Notes under the pieces: model-generated
Seen by the model: only the letters and a program-made list of their open reading frames with translations
The model's database searches: none
What the model was told of the DNA's origin: nothing
Part shown: positions 34,740-44,090 of the stretch, one piece after another
Position numbering within the stretch: position 1 is the first letter of the stretch
How the letters are laid out: each line of letters starts with the position of its first letter
NCBI RefSeq assembly: GCF_003863355.1
Contig: NZ_QQWG01000021.1
Location: forward strand, 1 to 64,000
DNA length: 64,000 nucleotides
Reading direction: 5' to 3'
Origin: Ancylomarina euxina
GTDB lineage: Bacteria > Bacteroidota > Bacteroidia > Bacteroidales > Marinifilaceae
Made by a program: the position numbers and the translations under genes

Positions 34740-37700
34740 ATGAAAAAATTAATTGGACTATTTGTCTTTCTACTTATAGTAGGGACCCAAATAGTGACTG
34801 CGCAAAGCAAGCAAATTACCGGTACGGTAACCAGTGCTGACGACGGGCTCGGAATGCCTGGTGTATCTGTTGTTCTTAAAGGTACGACTATAGGTGCGAG
34901 TACTGATATTGACGGGAAATATTCCTTAGAAGCTAAGGCTTCAGATGTTTTGATCTTTAGTTTCGTCGGTATGGTAACCAAGGAGATTAAAGTTGGGGAA
35001 CAAACTGTGATTAACATGGTTCTTGAAACTGAATCTATAGGTATGGATGAAGTTGTTGTTACTGCATTAGGTATTACTAGAGAGAAAAAATCACTGGGTT
35101 ATGCTTCTCAGGCAGTAACTAGTGAAGAAGTTACAGCTGTTAAGACGGATAACGTTGTGAATGCACTGTCTGGAAAAGTAGCTGGTGTACAAATTAAAAG
35201 AAATACAAATATGGGTGGATCTACAAACATCCTTATTCGTGGTAATACATCTTTAACTGGTGATAACCAAGCTCTATTTGTTGTTGATGGTGTTCCAATG
35301 AGTAACGCTAACTTAAATGGATCTAGTCAGCAAACAGCAAGAGGTGGATACGACTATGGTAATTTCGCTTCGGATATCAACGCTGATGACGTTGAGTCAA
35401 TTAACGTACTAAAAGGTGCTGCCGCTACTGCTCTTTATGGTTCTAGAGCTGCAAATGGTGCCATTATTATTACAACTAAAAAAGGTTCTAAAGGGAATAA
35501 AGTAGAGATTACAGTGAATTCAGGTATTACTATAGGTTCTATCGATAAGTCTACCTTCCCAGAATACCAAAAACAGTATGGATCAGGTTATGGTCCTTAT
35601 TACGGAAGTACAGGGGATTTTGATGAAGCCGATGTTGACGGTGACGGAACTGTTGATTTAATTGTTCCTCTTACTGAAGATGCTTCTTTTGGTGGTAAAT
35701 TTGATCCAAACTTGAACGTATTTCATTGGAATTCTTTAGATCCTGCATCTGAACATTATTTAAAAAAACGTCCTTGGGTTGCCGCTAAGAATGGTCCAAT
35801 TGAGTTTTTTGAAACACCGGTTTCTTATTCGAATAACGTTTCTATGTCTGGAAGTACTGATACAGGGAACTATCGTTTTTCTTATACCAACTTTCAACAA
35901 AATGGTTTAATGCCTAATAGTGATTTGGAAAGAAATACATTCGCATTAAATGCTTCGAGCAAACTTACAGATAAGTTAACCGTTTCAGCAGGTGCAAACT
36001 ATGTTTTAACTGATGCTAAAGGTCGTAACGAAACAGGTTATAGCGATAACATGGTTTCTTCATTCAGACAATGGTGGCAAACTAACGTAGATGTTAAGGA
36101 GTTAGAAAATATCTACCATAAGACAAAAAGAAATGTAACTTGGAATCCATCATCATATGATGATCCTTCTCCAATATATTGGGATAATCCATATTGGGCT
36201 CGTTATGAGAATTATGAAACTGATACTAGAAATCGTTTCTTTGGTAATATGGCTTTGAACTATAAAATTAATGATTGGTTAACTGCTGAAGGAAAGGTTT
36301 CTGTAGATACTTATTCTTATATACAAGAAGAGAGAATCAATAATGGAAGTAATCCTGTATCTAAATACACTCGTTACGAAGCTGATTTTACAGAAAAGAA
36401 TTACGATTTCATGTTATCTTTTAACAAAGATTTAACAGAGAGAATTAATTTAAATGGAGTTGTAGGTGTAAACAAAAGACGTACTTCTTTCAGATCTATT
36501 TATGCTGAAACAAATGGGGGGTTAATTGTTGATCGTTTATTTGCTATTTCTAACTCACAAAGTGTTCCATTGGCACCAACTGAAAGAGCCACTGAAATTG
36601 GAGTTGATGGTATTTATGGGATGGCCTCTTTTGGTTATGACAAAACGTTTTTTGTTGACGTAACCGCCAGACAGGATCACTCTTCAACATTACCATCAAA
36701 CGAGAGTAAGTTTTTTTACCCATCTGTTGCAACTAGTATGATTTTCTCTGAATTTGTAGATGTTAGCTGGTTATCATTTGGTAAAATTCGCGCTAACTAT
36801 GCAGAAGTAGGAAGTAGTGCTGATTTTGCAAGAATTAGTGATGTTTTAACTAAACCATCTCCTTTTGGCTCAACACATATCTATTCTATAAATAGTACTA
36901 AGAACAATCCAAACTTAAAGCCTGAAAGAACAAAAAGTATTGAAGCTGGTTTGGAGATGCACTTTTTTAACAAGCGTTTTGGGTTTGATTTCTCTTGGTA
37001 CAAAACAAATTCTGAAGACCAAATTATGCCTGTTTCTATATCTAGAGCAAGTGGTTACTCTTCAAAGTATGTTAATGCTGGTGAAATAGAGAACAGAGGT
37101 GTAGAACTTACATTATTCGCAACTCCTGTTAAGACTAAGGATTTTCAGTGGGATGTAAATGTAAACTTTGCGAAAAATAAAAACGAAGTTATCTCATTAT
37201 TTGAGGATGTTAAGAATCTACAGTTAGGGTCTTTCCAGGGGGGTATTACTATTAATGCTACTATTGGTGAATCTTATGGTACAATTCAAGGATCTGATTT
37301 TGTTTATACAGATGGTCAACGTACGATCACTTCTTCAGGTTACTATATGAAGTCAAGTACGACCGATAATGTTATTGGTAATATGAATCCAGACTGGAAT
37401 GGTGGTATCAGCAATAAATTAAGATACAAGAATTTTAATCTTAGTTTCTTGATTGATATACAAAAAGGTGGTGATATTTTCTCTCTTGATACATGGTATG
37501 GTAATGCTACAGGTCTATATGCAAATAGTGTTGGTAAAAATGCTAGAGGTATTGAAAGACGTGAGACATTAGCTAATGGTGGTGGTGTTCTTTTCAACGG
37601 TGTACAAGCCGATGGTTCTAAGAATACTGTTTATGGACGAGGTGACTATTATGGCAATGGTTCTGGTTATGCTAGAGCTCCTAATGCTTTACATATATAC

Positions 37701-37946
37701 GATGCTTCTTATATCAAATTAAGAGAGGTTGCTTTCTCTTACACTCTTCCTTCTAATTTATTAAAGAACACATTTATTAGCTCAGCACAAGTAAGTGTTG
37801 TTGGGTCTAACCTATGGATTATTCACAAGAATCTACCTTATGCTGACCCTGAAGCAGGTTTAAGTTCAGGAAATTTACAAGGTTACCAAAGTGGAGTAAT
37901 GCCTACAACTCGTGACATAGGAGTTAATGTGAAAATTAAATTTTAA
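34740..37946 (+). CDS. SusC/RagA-family TonB-dependent outer-membrane transporter
   Basis: The 1068-residue protein imports a ligand handed over by the SusD lipoprotein, driven by TonB. A signal peptide (LIGLFVFLLIVGTQIVTAQ) precedes a carboxypeptidase-D-like regulatory domain (ITGTVTSADDGLGMPGVSV, residues ~26-105). The TonB box MDEVVVTALG follows near 108. The plug domain (~115-235) contains GVQIKRNTNMGGSTNILIRG, ALFVVDGVPM and AATALYGSRAANGAIIITTKKG. The rest is a 22-strand beta barrel ending VKIKF. It is followed 12 bases later by susD. No glycosidase, peptidase, or sigma/anti-sigma gene is adjacent, so the substrate is unknown. Confidence 0.95.
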   Translation: MKKLIGLFVFLLIVGTQIVTAQSKQITGTVTSADDGLGMPGVSVVLKGTTIGASTDIDGKYSLEAKASDVLIFSFVGMVTKEIKVGEQTVINMVLETESIGMDEVVVTALGITREKKSLGYASQAVTSEEVTAVKTDNVVNALSGKVAGVQIKRNTNMGGSTNILIRGNTSLTGDNQALFVVDGVPMSNANLNGSSQQTARGGYDYGNFASDINADDVESINVLKGAAATALYGSRAANGAIIITTKKGSKGNKVEITVNSGITIGSIDKSTFPEYQKQYGSGYGPYYGSTGDFDEADVDGDGTVDLIVPLTEDASFGGKFDPNLNVFHWNSLDPASEHYLKKRPWVAAKNGPIEFFETPVSYSNNVSMSGSTDTGNYRFSYTNFQQNGLMPNSDLERNTFALNASSKLTDKLTVSAGANYVLTDAKGRNETGYSDNMVSSFRQWWQTNVDVKELENIYHKTKRNVTWNPSSYDDPSPIYWDNPYWARYENYETDTRNRFFGNMALNYKINDWLTAEGKVSVDTYSYIQEERINNGSNPVSKYTRYEADFTEKNYDFMLSFNKDLTERINLNGVVGVNKRRTSFRSIYAETNGGLIVDRLFAISNSQSVPLAPTERATEIGVDGIYGMASFGYDKTFFVDVTARQDHSSTLPSNESKFFYPSVATSMIFSEFVDVSWLSFGKIRANYAEVGSSADFARISDVLTKPSPFGSTHIYSINSTKNNPNLKPERTKSIEAGLEMHFFNKRFGFDFSWYKTNSEDQIMPVSISRASGYSSKYVNAGEIENRGVELTLFATPVKTKDFQWDVNVNFAKNKNEVISLFEDVKNLQLGSFQGGITINATIGESYGTIQGSDFVYTDGQRTITSSGYYMKSSTTDNVIGNMNPDWNGGISNKLRYKNFNLSFLIDIQKGGDIFSLDTWYGNATGLYANSVGKNARGIERRETLANGGGVLFNGVQADGSKNTVYGRGDYYGNGSGYARAPNALHIYDASYIKLREVAFSYTLPSNLLKNTFISSAQVSVVGSNLWIIHKNLPYADPEAGLSSGNLQGYQSGVMPTTRDIGVNVKIKF

Positions 37947-37958
37947 TAATAGACGATT

Positions 37959-39410
37959 ATGAAAAGAATATCAATTATATTATTAACTCTATTTTTAGCA
38001 TACTCTTGTACTGACAATCTAGAGGATCGAAATGTAGATACAAAGAATGCGGCCACGGCTGCAGGAGAGACCTTTTTTACAGGTGCTCAGAAGAACTTGA
38101 CTGACGACATGGCTAGTATTAACGTTAATACAAATGTTTGGAGACAATTTGTTCAGCAAATTACTTCAACAACGTATAACGATGAAGCCAACTATAATAT
38201 TGCAAATAGAAAAGTGCCAGATGGTTTATGGGCAACTATGTACCGTGATGTACTTAATGATTTAGCTGAAAGTGAGCGAATTATTAAAGAGGCACCTGCT
38301 GCACCGGTTGGAATTGGAGGTACTAATGTTCAAAAGAATCAATTAGCAATGATTGAGGTGATGAATGTTTATGCCTATGCTATATTAGTTGAAACATTTG
38401 GCGATATTCCTTATACAGAAGCCTTAGATATAACTAATGTTTTACCAAAATATGATGATGGTCAGACTGTTTATGCAGATCTAATTGCTCGCTTGTCGGC
38501 TGCTATTGCTAATATGGATGTAGCAGAAGATAGTTTCGGTGGTGCAGATCTTATTTATGGTGGAGATGTTGCTCTATGGAAAAAATTTGCAAATTCATTT
38601 AAATTGAGAATGGGTCTTGTAATGTACGATGTAGATGCAACTCTAGGTACAGCAACAGTGCAAGAAGCTATTGCTTCGGGTGTATTTGCTTCTAATTTAG
38701 ATAATGCTACGTTTGAGTACCTGGATGCAACACCAAATACTAACCCAATGTGGGAAGATTTAGTGCAAAGTGGTCGTAAAGACTTTATTGTTGCAAAACC
38801 TTTTGTTGATGTATTGAATACTTTAAATGATCCAAGACGTACTGTTTATTTTGATGATAATATTGAGGATGGTTATGTTGGTGCTGTTTACGGGCTAAAT
38901 AGTAGCTATGGAGATTTTTCTCATATTGGGGGTATTTTCTATGAAGCGACATTACCGCACGTACTTTTGGACTATGCAAATGTTGAGTTTATGATGGCAG
39001 AGGCAGCTGAGCTTTCTTTAGTTGGTACTCCTGCTGATGCTGCTGCTCATTATGATGAGGCAATTACGGCTTCTTTTGATTACTATGAAGTTGCTGATGT
39101 TGCTACTTATCTTGCTCAGCCAAGTGTTGCCTATGCTACTGCTACTGGTACTTGGAAAGAGAAGATCGGAACTCAAAAGTGGATTTCTTTGTATAACCAA
39201 GGATTTTTAGCATGGACTGAATTCAGAAGATTAGATTATCCAGCTTTAGTTGCTCCGGATACAGCTGACGATGCTGCTGAAGGCTTTGTTCCAAGAAGAT
39301 TCACTTATCCAATTGGAGAGCAAACATTAAATGGTGATAATTATACAACTGCAGCTGCTGCTGTTGGTGGTGATAAATTAAGCACTAAACTATTCTGGGA
39401 TAAATTCTAA
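37959..39410 (+). CDS. SusD/RagB-family outer-membrane lipoprotein
   Basis: This 483-residue protein is the surface lid of the SusC barrel and binds the nutrient. The lipobox LAYSC puts the lipidated Cys at residue 17. The NVNTNVWRQFVQQITSTTYNDEANY start and the YADLIARLSAAIANMD and WISLYNQGFLAWTEFRRLDYP blocks place it with the SusD-like_2 subgroup (tetratricopeptide-like helices) rather than with classical SusD. That subgroup often lacks linked glycosidases and is associated with peptide or other non-glycan substrates. It is co-transcribed with susC and ends before a hairpin. Confidence 0.92.
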   Translation: MKRISIILLTLFLAYSCTDNLEDRNVDTKNAATAAGETFFTGAQKNLTDDMASINVNTNVWRQFVQQITSTTYNDEANYNIANRKVPDGLWATMYRDVLNDLAESERIIKEAPAAPVGIGGTNVQKNQLAMIEVMNVYAYAILVETFGDIPYTEALDITNVLPKYDDGQTVYADLIARLSAAIANMDVAEDSFGGADLIYGGDVALWKKFANSFKLRMGLVMYDVDATLGTATVQEAIASGVFASNLDNATFEYLDATPNTNPMWEDLVQSGRKDFIVAKPFVDVLNTLNDPRRTVYFDDNIEDGYVGAVYGLNSSYGDFSHIGGIFYEATLPHVLLDYANVEFMMAEAAELSLVGTPADAAAHYDEAITASFDYYEVADVATYLAQPSVAYATATGTWKEKIGTQKWISLYNQGFLAWTEFRRLDYPALVAPDTADDAAEGFVPRRFTYPIGEQTLNGDNYTTAAAAVGGDKLSTKLFWDKF

Positions 39411-39427
39411 TTTCCTATAAATTAATC

Positions 39428-39459
39428 TAAGAGAGCTAGTCGTATGGTCAGCTCTCTTA
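39428..39459 (+). terminator. Hairpin after susD
   Basis: taagagagct (39428-39437) pairs perfectly with agctctctta (39450-39459). No T-run follows, so it may act with the next hairpin. Confidence 0.5.
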
Positions 39460-39468
39460 TTACACAAA

Positions 39469-39503
39469 AAATCCCAAGCCTCAATTTGAAGCTTGGGATT
39501 TAT
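39469..39503. terminator. Bidirectional terminator between susD and helicase gene
   Basis: aaatcccaagc (39469-39479) pairs with gcttgggattt (39491-39501) around an 11-base loop, with an A-run on the left and T-rich bases on the right. It lies between convergent genes. Confidence 0.75.
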
Positions 39504-39533
39504 TATTCTCTATATCTCATGAAGATGATTAGA

Positions 39534-40856
39534 TTAGTAACTCACTGCCATCTTTACCTTCTTTTTCTTGATGCGTTCGTCTTTTAGTTTTCTAAGTAGT
39601 TTTGTTGCTGAATTGCGTTTTACAGCTACAAAAGAAGCATGATCTAAAACTTCAACTTTTCCCAATTCATCTTTTTCAAGCTCACCTTTCTTCATGAAGA
39701 AACCAACAATATCCATTCTGTTGATCTTATCCTTTTTACCTGCATCTATATAGATGGTTAGCCATTCTGGATCTTCAGGAAGGACAATATTATCTGGGAT
39801 GATAAGTTCTTCAATATTCTGATTGATGAATTCTGGAAGGTAATCACTATCTGCCATTACAAAATAAGAACAACCCGATGCATCCATCCTTGCTGTTCGA
39901 CCGTTACGGTGTGTGTAAGCATCTGCCGTTGTTGGCAACTGATAATGTATCACATGTTTAATTGAGGGGATGTCAAGCCCTCTGGATGCTAAATCAGTTG
40001 TAATTAAAATATGATGAGATCCATTTCTGAATTTTATCAAAGCCTTTTCACGATCTTCCTGTTTTAATCCTCCATGAAAGGTGTCGTGTTGAAGATGTGA
40101 GTCTTTTAGAAGGTCACTGATTCTATCAACGGTATCACGATGATTACAAAACACCAAAGTTGCTTCGTTGCCATTGTGACAAATTAAATTGAACAGAGCG
40201 GCCAATTTATCTTTACCATCAGCTCTAACAATTTTCTCGACTAAAGTGTCTTTAGGAGCATCAACTAAGTAATTAATCTCAAAAGGATTTTTTACTCCAG
40301 TGAAGTCAGGTATACTCTCACTTTTTGTTGCTGATGTTAGAATTCTTTTTTTGATAAACTCTAATTGTTCAATAATTTGGCCCATTTCTCTATGGAAACC
40401 AAGTTCCAGAGATTTATCAAACTCATCTAAAATGATGGTGTTAATACTATCTGGAGAAAAATTTTCACGACGAAGATGGTCAGCAATTCGTCCAGGTGTT
40501 CCAATAAGAACAGCGGGAGGAGTAGCAAGGCTGTTTTTTTCTATTTTCATAGCATGACCACCATAGCAGCAGTTCACTTTGAAAGGTGTTGTTAAGCTCT
40601 TAAAAACCGACTCTATTTGGATTGCAAGTTCGCGAGATGGAGCTAAAATCAACGCTTGAACGCCATTTTTATTTTCATCAAGTTGATTAAGAAGAGGAAG
40701 TAGAAATGCCAATGTTTTTCCTGACCCGGTAGGGGACAGAAGAATAATGTCATCATTCTTTTCCCATGCTTCAATGCATTTCTCTTGCATTGGTTTTAAG
40801 GCTTTAATTCCTAGTTTCCTTAAAATCTCTTGTGTGTTAATCTTATTTTCCTGCAT
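39534..40856 (-). CDS. DbpA-like DEAD-box RNA helicase
   Basis: The 440-residue protein unwinds RNA, probably during ribosome assembly. Motifs: Q motif region GIKALKPMQEKCI, Walker A SPTGSGKT near residue 41, PSREL, TPGR near 121, motif II reads DEFD rather than DEAD (ILDEFDKSLELGF), SAT as TSATKS, RGLDIPSIKHVIHYQLP and HRNGRTARM. The C-terminal ~75 residues (WLTIYIDAGKKDKINRMDIVGFF onward) match the DbpA RNA-binding domain that recognises 23S rRNA helix 92. The DEFD variant keeps the catalytic D and E. The gene is monocistronic. Confidence 0.88.
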   Translation of the reverse strand: MQENKINTQEILRKLGIKALKPMQEKCIEAWEKNDDIILLSPTGSGKTLAFLLPLLNQLDENKNGVQALILAPSRELAIQIESVFKSLTTPFKVNCCYGGHAMKIEKNSLATPPAVLIGTPGRIADHLRRENFSPDSINTIILDEFDKSLELGFHREMGQIIEQLEFIKKRILTSATKSESIPDFTGVKNPFEINYLVDAPKDTLVEKIVRADGKDKLAALFNLICHNGNEATLVFCNHRDTVDRISDLLKDSHLQHDTFHGGLKQEDREKALIKFRNGSHHILITTDLASRGLDIPSIKHVIHYQLPTTADAYTHRNGRTARMDASGCSYFVMADSDYLPEFINQNIEELIIPDNIVLPEDPEWLTIYIDAGKKDKINRMDIVGFFMKKGELEKDELGKVEVLDHASFVAVKRNSATKLLRKLKDERIKKKKVKMAVSY

Positions 40857-40999
40857 GCGGCAAAAGTAATTCTAATTTCCTAATAAATGGTATTTCCAAT
40901 AATCTAAGCTGATTATTATACTAACTCATTTTAAATTGGCTTCAGAATCGATAGCCTAGGAACTTTCTCTTATTTTTGGCAATCTTAAAGAAAGGAATT

Positions 41000-41782
41000 A
41001 TGGAGACTGTTAAAAAAACAAAAACGGAACAGGACAAGAAAGATGAGTGTTTTCAGAGAAAGGTTGCGAAACGAATGGGTAAAGCCATTAGCGATTTCGA
41101 ACTGATAGAGGATGGTGATAGAATTATGGTGGGTGTTTCTGGAGGTAAAGATTCTCTTGCTTTGCTCGAACTCCTAGCCTTGAGGCGTAAATTTAATAAA
41201 CAGAATTTTGAAGTTGTTGCTGTTCATATCAATGTATTAGAATTGCCTTATGAAGTCGACCGAGAATTTTTAAAAGGGTTTTGTGAAAAATTGGATGTGC
41301 CTTTAATTTATCGTGATATCAATGTTGATTTTGACCGACCCAGTAAAAAGCCAGCATGTTTTCGTTGTTCCTGGCACCGAAGAACAACTCTTTTTAAAAT
41401 GACTGATGAATTTAAATGCAATAAGCTTGCTTTAGGACATCATATGGATGATGCCATTGAAACGCTGTTGATGAATATGATGTATCAGGGAGCAGTTTGT
41501 AGTATGCCAGCCAAATTGAGTATGTTTCAAGGGAATATCATTTTAATACGACCATTGATTCTTTTGAAAGATGCAGAAATGAGAGAATACAGTCGTATTC
41601 GTAAGTTTGTATTGGAAAAAGAACTTTGTCCACACGAAGATGTCACCAAGCGTAAGGAGACAACTAAGATGATAGAGCGTATTGCTGGTGATGATTCGCG
41701 TATCAGAACCAATATGTTTCGATCAATGAGTAATGTGCAATCAGAGTATTTACCTATTATTCCTGAAAAAAAACTAAACTAG
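41000..41782 (+). CDS. TtcA-like PP-loop tRNA thiolation enzyme
   Basis: The 260-residue protein contains the PP-loop MVGVSGGKDSLALLELL near residue 37, the CxxC pair in ACFRCSWHRRTTLF near 118, LGHHMDDAIETLLMNMMYQG near 140 and a third Cys in ELCPHED near 205. Three cysteines in this order match TtcA, which holds a [4Fe-4S] cluster and makes 2-thiocytidine at tRNA position 32. TtuA-type enzymes are the alternative. The frame opens at a TTG (40976), but ATG 41000 is preceded by AAAGGAA, a convincing ribosome site. It is upstream of an exonuclease gene on the same strand after 95 bases. Confidence 0.8.
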   Translation: METVKKTKTEQDKKDECFQRKVAKRMGKAISDFELIEDGDRIMVGVSGGKDSLALLELLALRRKFNKQNFEVVAVHINVLELPYEVDREFLKGFCEKLDVPLIYRDINVDFDRPSKKPACFRCSWHRRTTLFKMTDEFKCNKLALGHHMDDAIETLLMNMMYQGAVCSMPAKLSMFQGNIILIRPLILLKDAEMREYSRIRKFVLEKELCPHEDVTKRKETTKMIERIAGDDSRIRTNMFRSMSNVQSEYLPIIPEKKLN

Positions 41783-41877
41783 ATATCATATTTCTGGTTT
41801 GATTCGCTTATTTTTATTCTTCAAAGTTGCCCAATTTAAAATGGGGAACTTTTGGTTTTACACATTAAACTATTTGT

Positions 41878-42453
41878 ATGGCTAAAGAGATATTAGTATT
41901 AGATATAGAAACCACTGGCTTTTTGAATCAGGGTGGAAAAATTGTTGAAATTGGAATTGTTAAGCTTGATTTAGATTCGGGTGATGTTACTCCTGTTTAC
42001 GATTCACTGATAAAGGAGGATGGACTTAATTCTTCTCATACCCGAGGAGGTTTTGGATGGATCTTTCAAAATTCAGATCTGCGGTTCGAAGATCTGCTAG
42101 AAGCTCCAAGCCTTGATAGTCAGAAAGAAGAAATTCAGGATTTATTAGATCGATATAGAGTGACCGCTTATAATAAGGCTTTTGATTTTGGATTTCTTAA
42201 GGATCGAGGCTTTCATGTTAAGGAGTTAGATTGCCCCATGCATCTTTCAACTCCAATTGTGAAATTACCTGCACCTAATGGTCGTAGAGGTTTTAAATGG
42301 CCTAAAGTGGAGGAGGCTTGGGATTATTTCTTTGGAGATACAGGCTATATTGAAGCACACCGAGGACTTGATGATGCCATTCATGAAGCTAAAATTGTTC
42401 ATAAGCTATATCAAATGGGTGAATTCCCATATACCGTAAGCTTGTTCGATTAG
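41878..42453 (+). CDS. DnaQ-like 3'-5' exonuclease
   Basis: The 191-residue protein has Exo I ILVLDIETTGFLNQGG with the D-x-E pair at the N-terminus, Exo II near YNKAFDFGFLKDRGF (N-x-x-x-D) at about residue 98, and Exo III HRGLDDAIHEAKIVHKL near 160 with the H-x(4)-D spacing of DEDDh nucleases. It is a stand-alone domain such as those found in proofreading subunits or RNase T-like enzymes; the substrate is not clear. A terminator hairpin shared with the convergent yigZ gene follows. Confidence 0.82.
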   Translation: MAKEILVLDIETTGFLNQGGKIVEIGIVKLDLDSGDVTPVYDSLIKEDGLNSSHTRGGFGWIFQNSDLRFEDLLEAPSLDSQKEEIQDLLDRYRVTAYNKAFDFGFLKDRGFHVKELDCPMHLSTPIVKLPAPNGRRGFKWPKVEEAWDYFFGDTGYIEAHRGLDDAIHEAKIVHKLYQMGEFPYTVSLFD

Positions 42454-42460
42454 AAATATG

Positions 42461-42494
42461 AATTCCATCTTTAAATAAAGGTGGAATTTTTTTT
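42461..42494. terminator. Terminator between exonuclease and YigZ genes
   Basis: aattccatcttta pairs with taaaggtggaatt (one G-U) around two bases and is followed by eight T that run into the yigZ stop codon. It is 7 bases after the exonuclease stop. Confidence 0.8.
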
Positions 42495-43107
42495 ATTCTG
42501 TTCTGATATGATCCAATTTGATACTATCAATCTTATTAAAGCGTTCTATAATCTTCTCTACTTCACTTTGTCTGATGCTTAAGGTGATTTTACAAGTCAA
42601 ATTAAAATCCTGATCAATTTGAAGAGGTTCTTCTTCCTTAATAATTCTCATAACATCATTCATAACCAGATAGTCGAAATGAATATCATAGATGTCATTC
42701 ACCGTTTTTTCAATGATTTCAGCATTTGAAATCGCATCAAAAGCAGCCGTTTTATAAGCATGAATTAAACCACTAACTCCCAGTTTTGTTCCACCAAAAT
42801 AGCGAACGACAACAATTAAAATATTGGTGAGATCAGACGATAGTATTTGACCTAATATAGGCTTTCCTGCAGTAGATGAAGGTTCTCCATCATCGTTGGC
42901 ACGAAAGTCCTTCTTATCGGCTCCCAGTATGTAGGCATAGCAATGATGACGGGCATCGTAATATTCTTTTTTGAGTTTGTCAATTTCTGTTTTAATATCT
43001 TCTTCACAAGTCACAGGAAAAGCATAAGCAATAAACTTACTTCCTTTTTCTTTATAAATACCCTCTGAGATAGTTTCTATAGTTCTGTAATTATCTGTTT
43101 GCATCAT
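42493..43107 (-). CDS. YigZ/IMPACT family protein
   Basis: The 204-residue protein has the UPF0029 core: KGSKFIAYAFPV, YYDARHHCYAYILGADKKDFRANDDGEPSSTAGKPIL near residues 48-85, and VVRYFGGTKLGVSGLIHAYKTAA near 100. The C-terminal ~65 residues match the associated DUF1949 domain. The family is structurally like ribosomal S5/EF-G folds and is related to eukaryotic IMPACT, a regulator of Gcn2; bacterial function is unsettled. It lies 27 bases after the EamA transporter gene, probably in one transcript. Confidence 0.88.
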   Translation of the reverse strand: MMQTDNYRTIETISEGIYKEKGSKFIAYAFPVTCEEDIKTEIDKLKKEYYDARHHCYAYILGADKKDFRANDDGEPSSTAGKPILGQILSSDLTNILIVVVRYFGGTKLGVSGLIHAYKTAAFDAISNAEIIEKTVNDIYDIHFDYLVMNDVMRIIKEEEPLQIDQDFNLTCKITLSIRQSEVEKIIERFNKIDSIKLDHIRTE

Positions 43108-43134
43108 GCACCAGTTTAGGATGATTTCTTTTGA

Positions 43135-43995
43135 CTATTGAGCTAATATAATTATCGCAACAAATGCCAAAGCGATTCCAAAGTAGTTAAGCTTGCTAAT
43201 TTTTTCTTTATAGATGAAAAGTCCAAATATAAGAGATAAGGCAACAATACCAATGTTTACCATGCTAAAAACAACAGAGCTTTTAAATCCTGAACTGTTT
43301 AGGGCCGCAATTAAATAATATAAAGACCCAAAGTTAGCGATACCTAAAATACTGCCTCCAATTAAGGTGTTGATAGAAACTAATTGTTTAAGCGATCTTT
43401 TTTGAATATACAAGCTGATAAAGCCTGCTACAGCTGCAATAGCAAAAAGAACCAGCGAGAATAACTCTGATCCGCCATTGGTTAAGAAAGTTTCTTGCGA
43501 GTATTTGACCAAGGTATCAACAAGTCCTGCTCCAAGAAAGAGTGAAATAGGTAGCCAAATATGTTTGATTTTACGAGTTTTATCAGATGGTTTATACACA
43601 GCTAGTATAATTGATGATATAGCAAGTACAAAGCCTAAAAACATCATCAGGTTTACCGATTCTTTAAAATACAAGATCGAAAATAAGAGAGGTATAATAA
43701 AAGACATTTTACTGGCTAAACTCGTTATCGTAATTCCTGCTTTTTGAGATGATTTACCAATAATAAAGAATACAACAATAAATAATAAACCAATCAGTAA
43801 GGCAAGACCTATCCAACTTTGTTCTGAAAGTTTTTGCAATGAAGTGGATTTATCAGATAGGAGATAACTCATAAGGCCAGCAATAATATAATTGATGACT
43901 ATGGCAGGAAGAATTTCAATCTTGAATTTTTCAAAACTTTTGAAACAAATAAAGATTCCTGTTGAGGCTAGTATGGCAAATAGGATGAGTAACAT
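43135..43995 (-). CDS. EamA/DMT-superfamily permease
   Basis: The 286-residue inner-membrane protein has ten hydrophobic helices in two similar five-helix halves, the second starting near residue 150 (LPISLFLGAGLVDTLVKY). The closing VFSMVNIGIVALSLIFGLFIYKEKISKLNYFGIALAFVAIIILA is the conserved EamA end, with the charged YKEK turn. The family moves metabolites such as amino acids; the substrate is unknown. It lies downstream of dnaA beyond a terminator. Confidence 0.85.
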   Translation of the reverse strand: MLLILFAILASTGIFICFKSFEKFKIEILPAIVINYIIAGLMSYLLSDKSTSLQKLSEQSWIGLALLIGLLFIVVFFIIGKSSQKAGITITSLASKMSFIIPLLFSILYFKESVNLMMFLGFVLAISSIILAVYKPSDKTRKIKHIWLPISLFLGAGLVDTLVKYSQETFLTNGGSELFSLVLFAIAAVAGFISLYIQKRSLKQLVSINTLIGGSILGIANFGSLYYLIAALNSSGFKSSVVFSMVNIGIVALSLIFGLFIYKEKISKLNYFGIALAFVAIIILAQ

Positions 43996-44021
43996 TTTCG
44001 TATTTAGTTGGTTAGTGTTTC

Positions 44022-44057
44022 AAAAAAAAGGAGCTGCTCTTTTTAGAACAGCTCCTT
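44022..44057 (-). terminator. Terminator after dnaA
   Basis: On the minus strand aaggagctg (44049-44057 complement) pairs with cagctcctt (44028-44036 complement), extended by partial inner pairing, and runs into eight T. It begins about 34 bases after the dnaA stop. Confidence 0.85.
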
Positions 44058-44090
44058 GTTATGTTGAAAAAATGGAAGGCCTGTTGGCAA

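Noticed and set aside
39018-39210. ORFs on both strands inside susD
   Set aside because: Low-complexity translations (runs of Leu/Met or Ser/Ile) caused by the Ala- and Thr-rich codons of susD in other frames.
40976-40999. TTG start for the TtcA-like gene
   Set aside because: ATG at 41000 has an AAAGGAA ribosome site and fits the family better.
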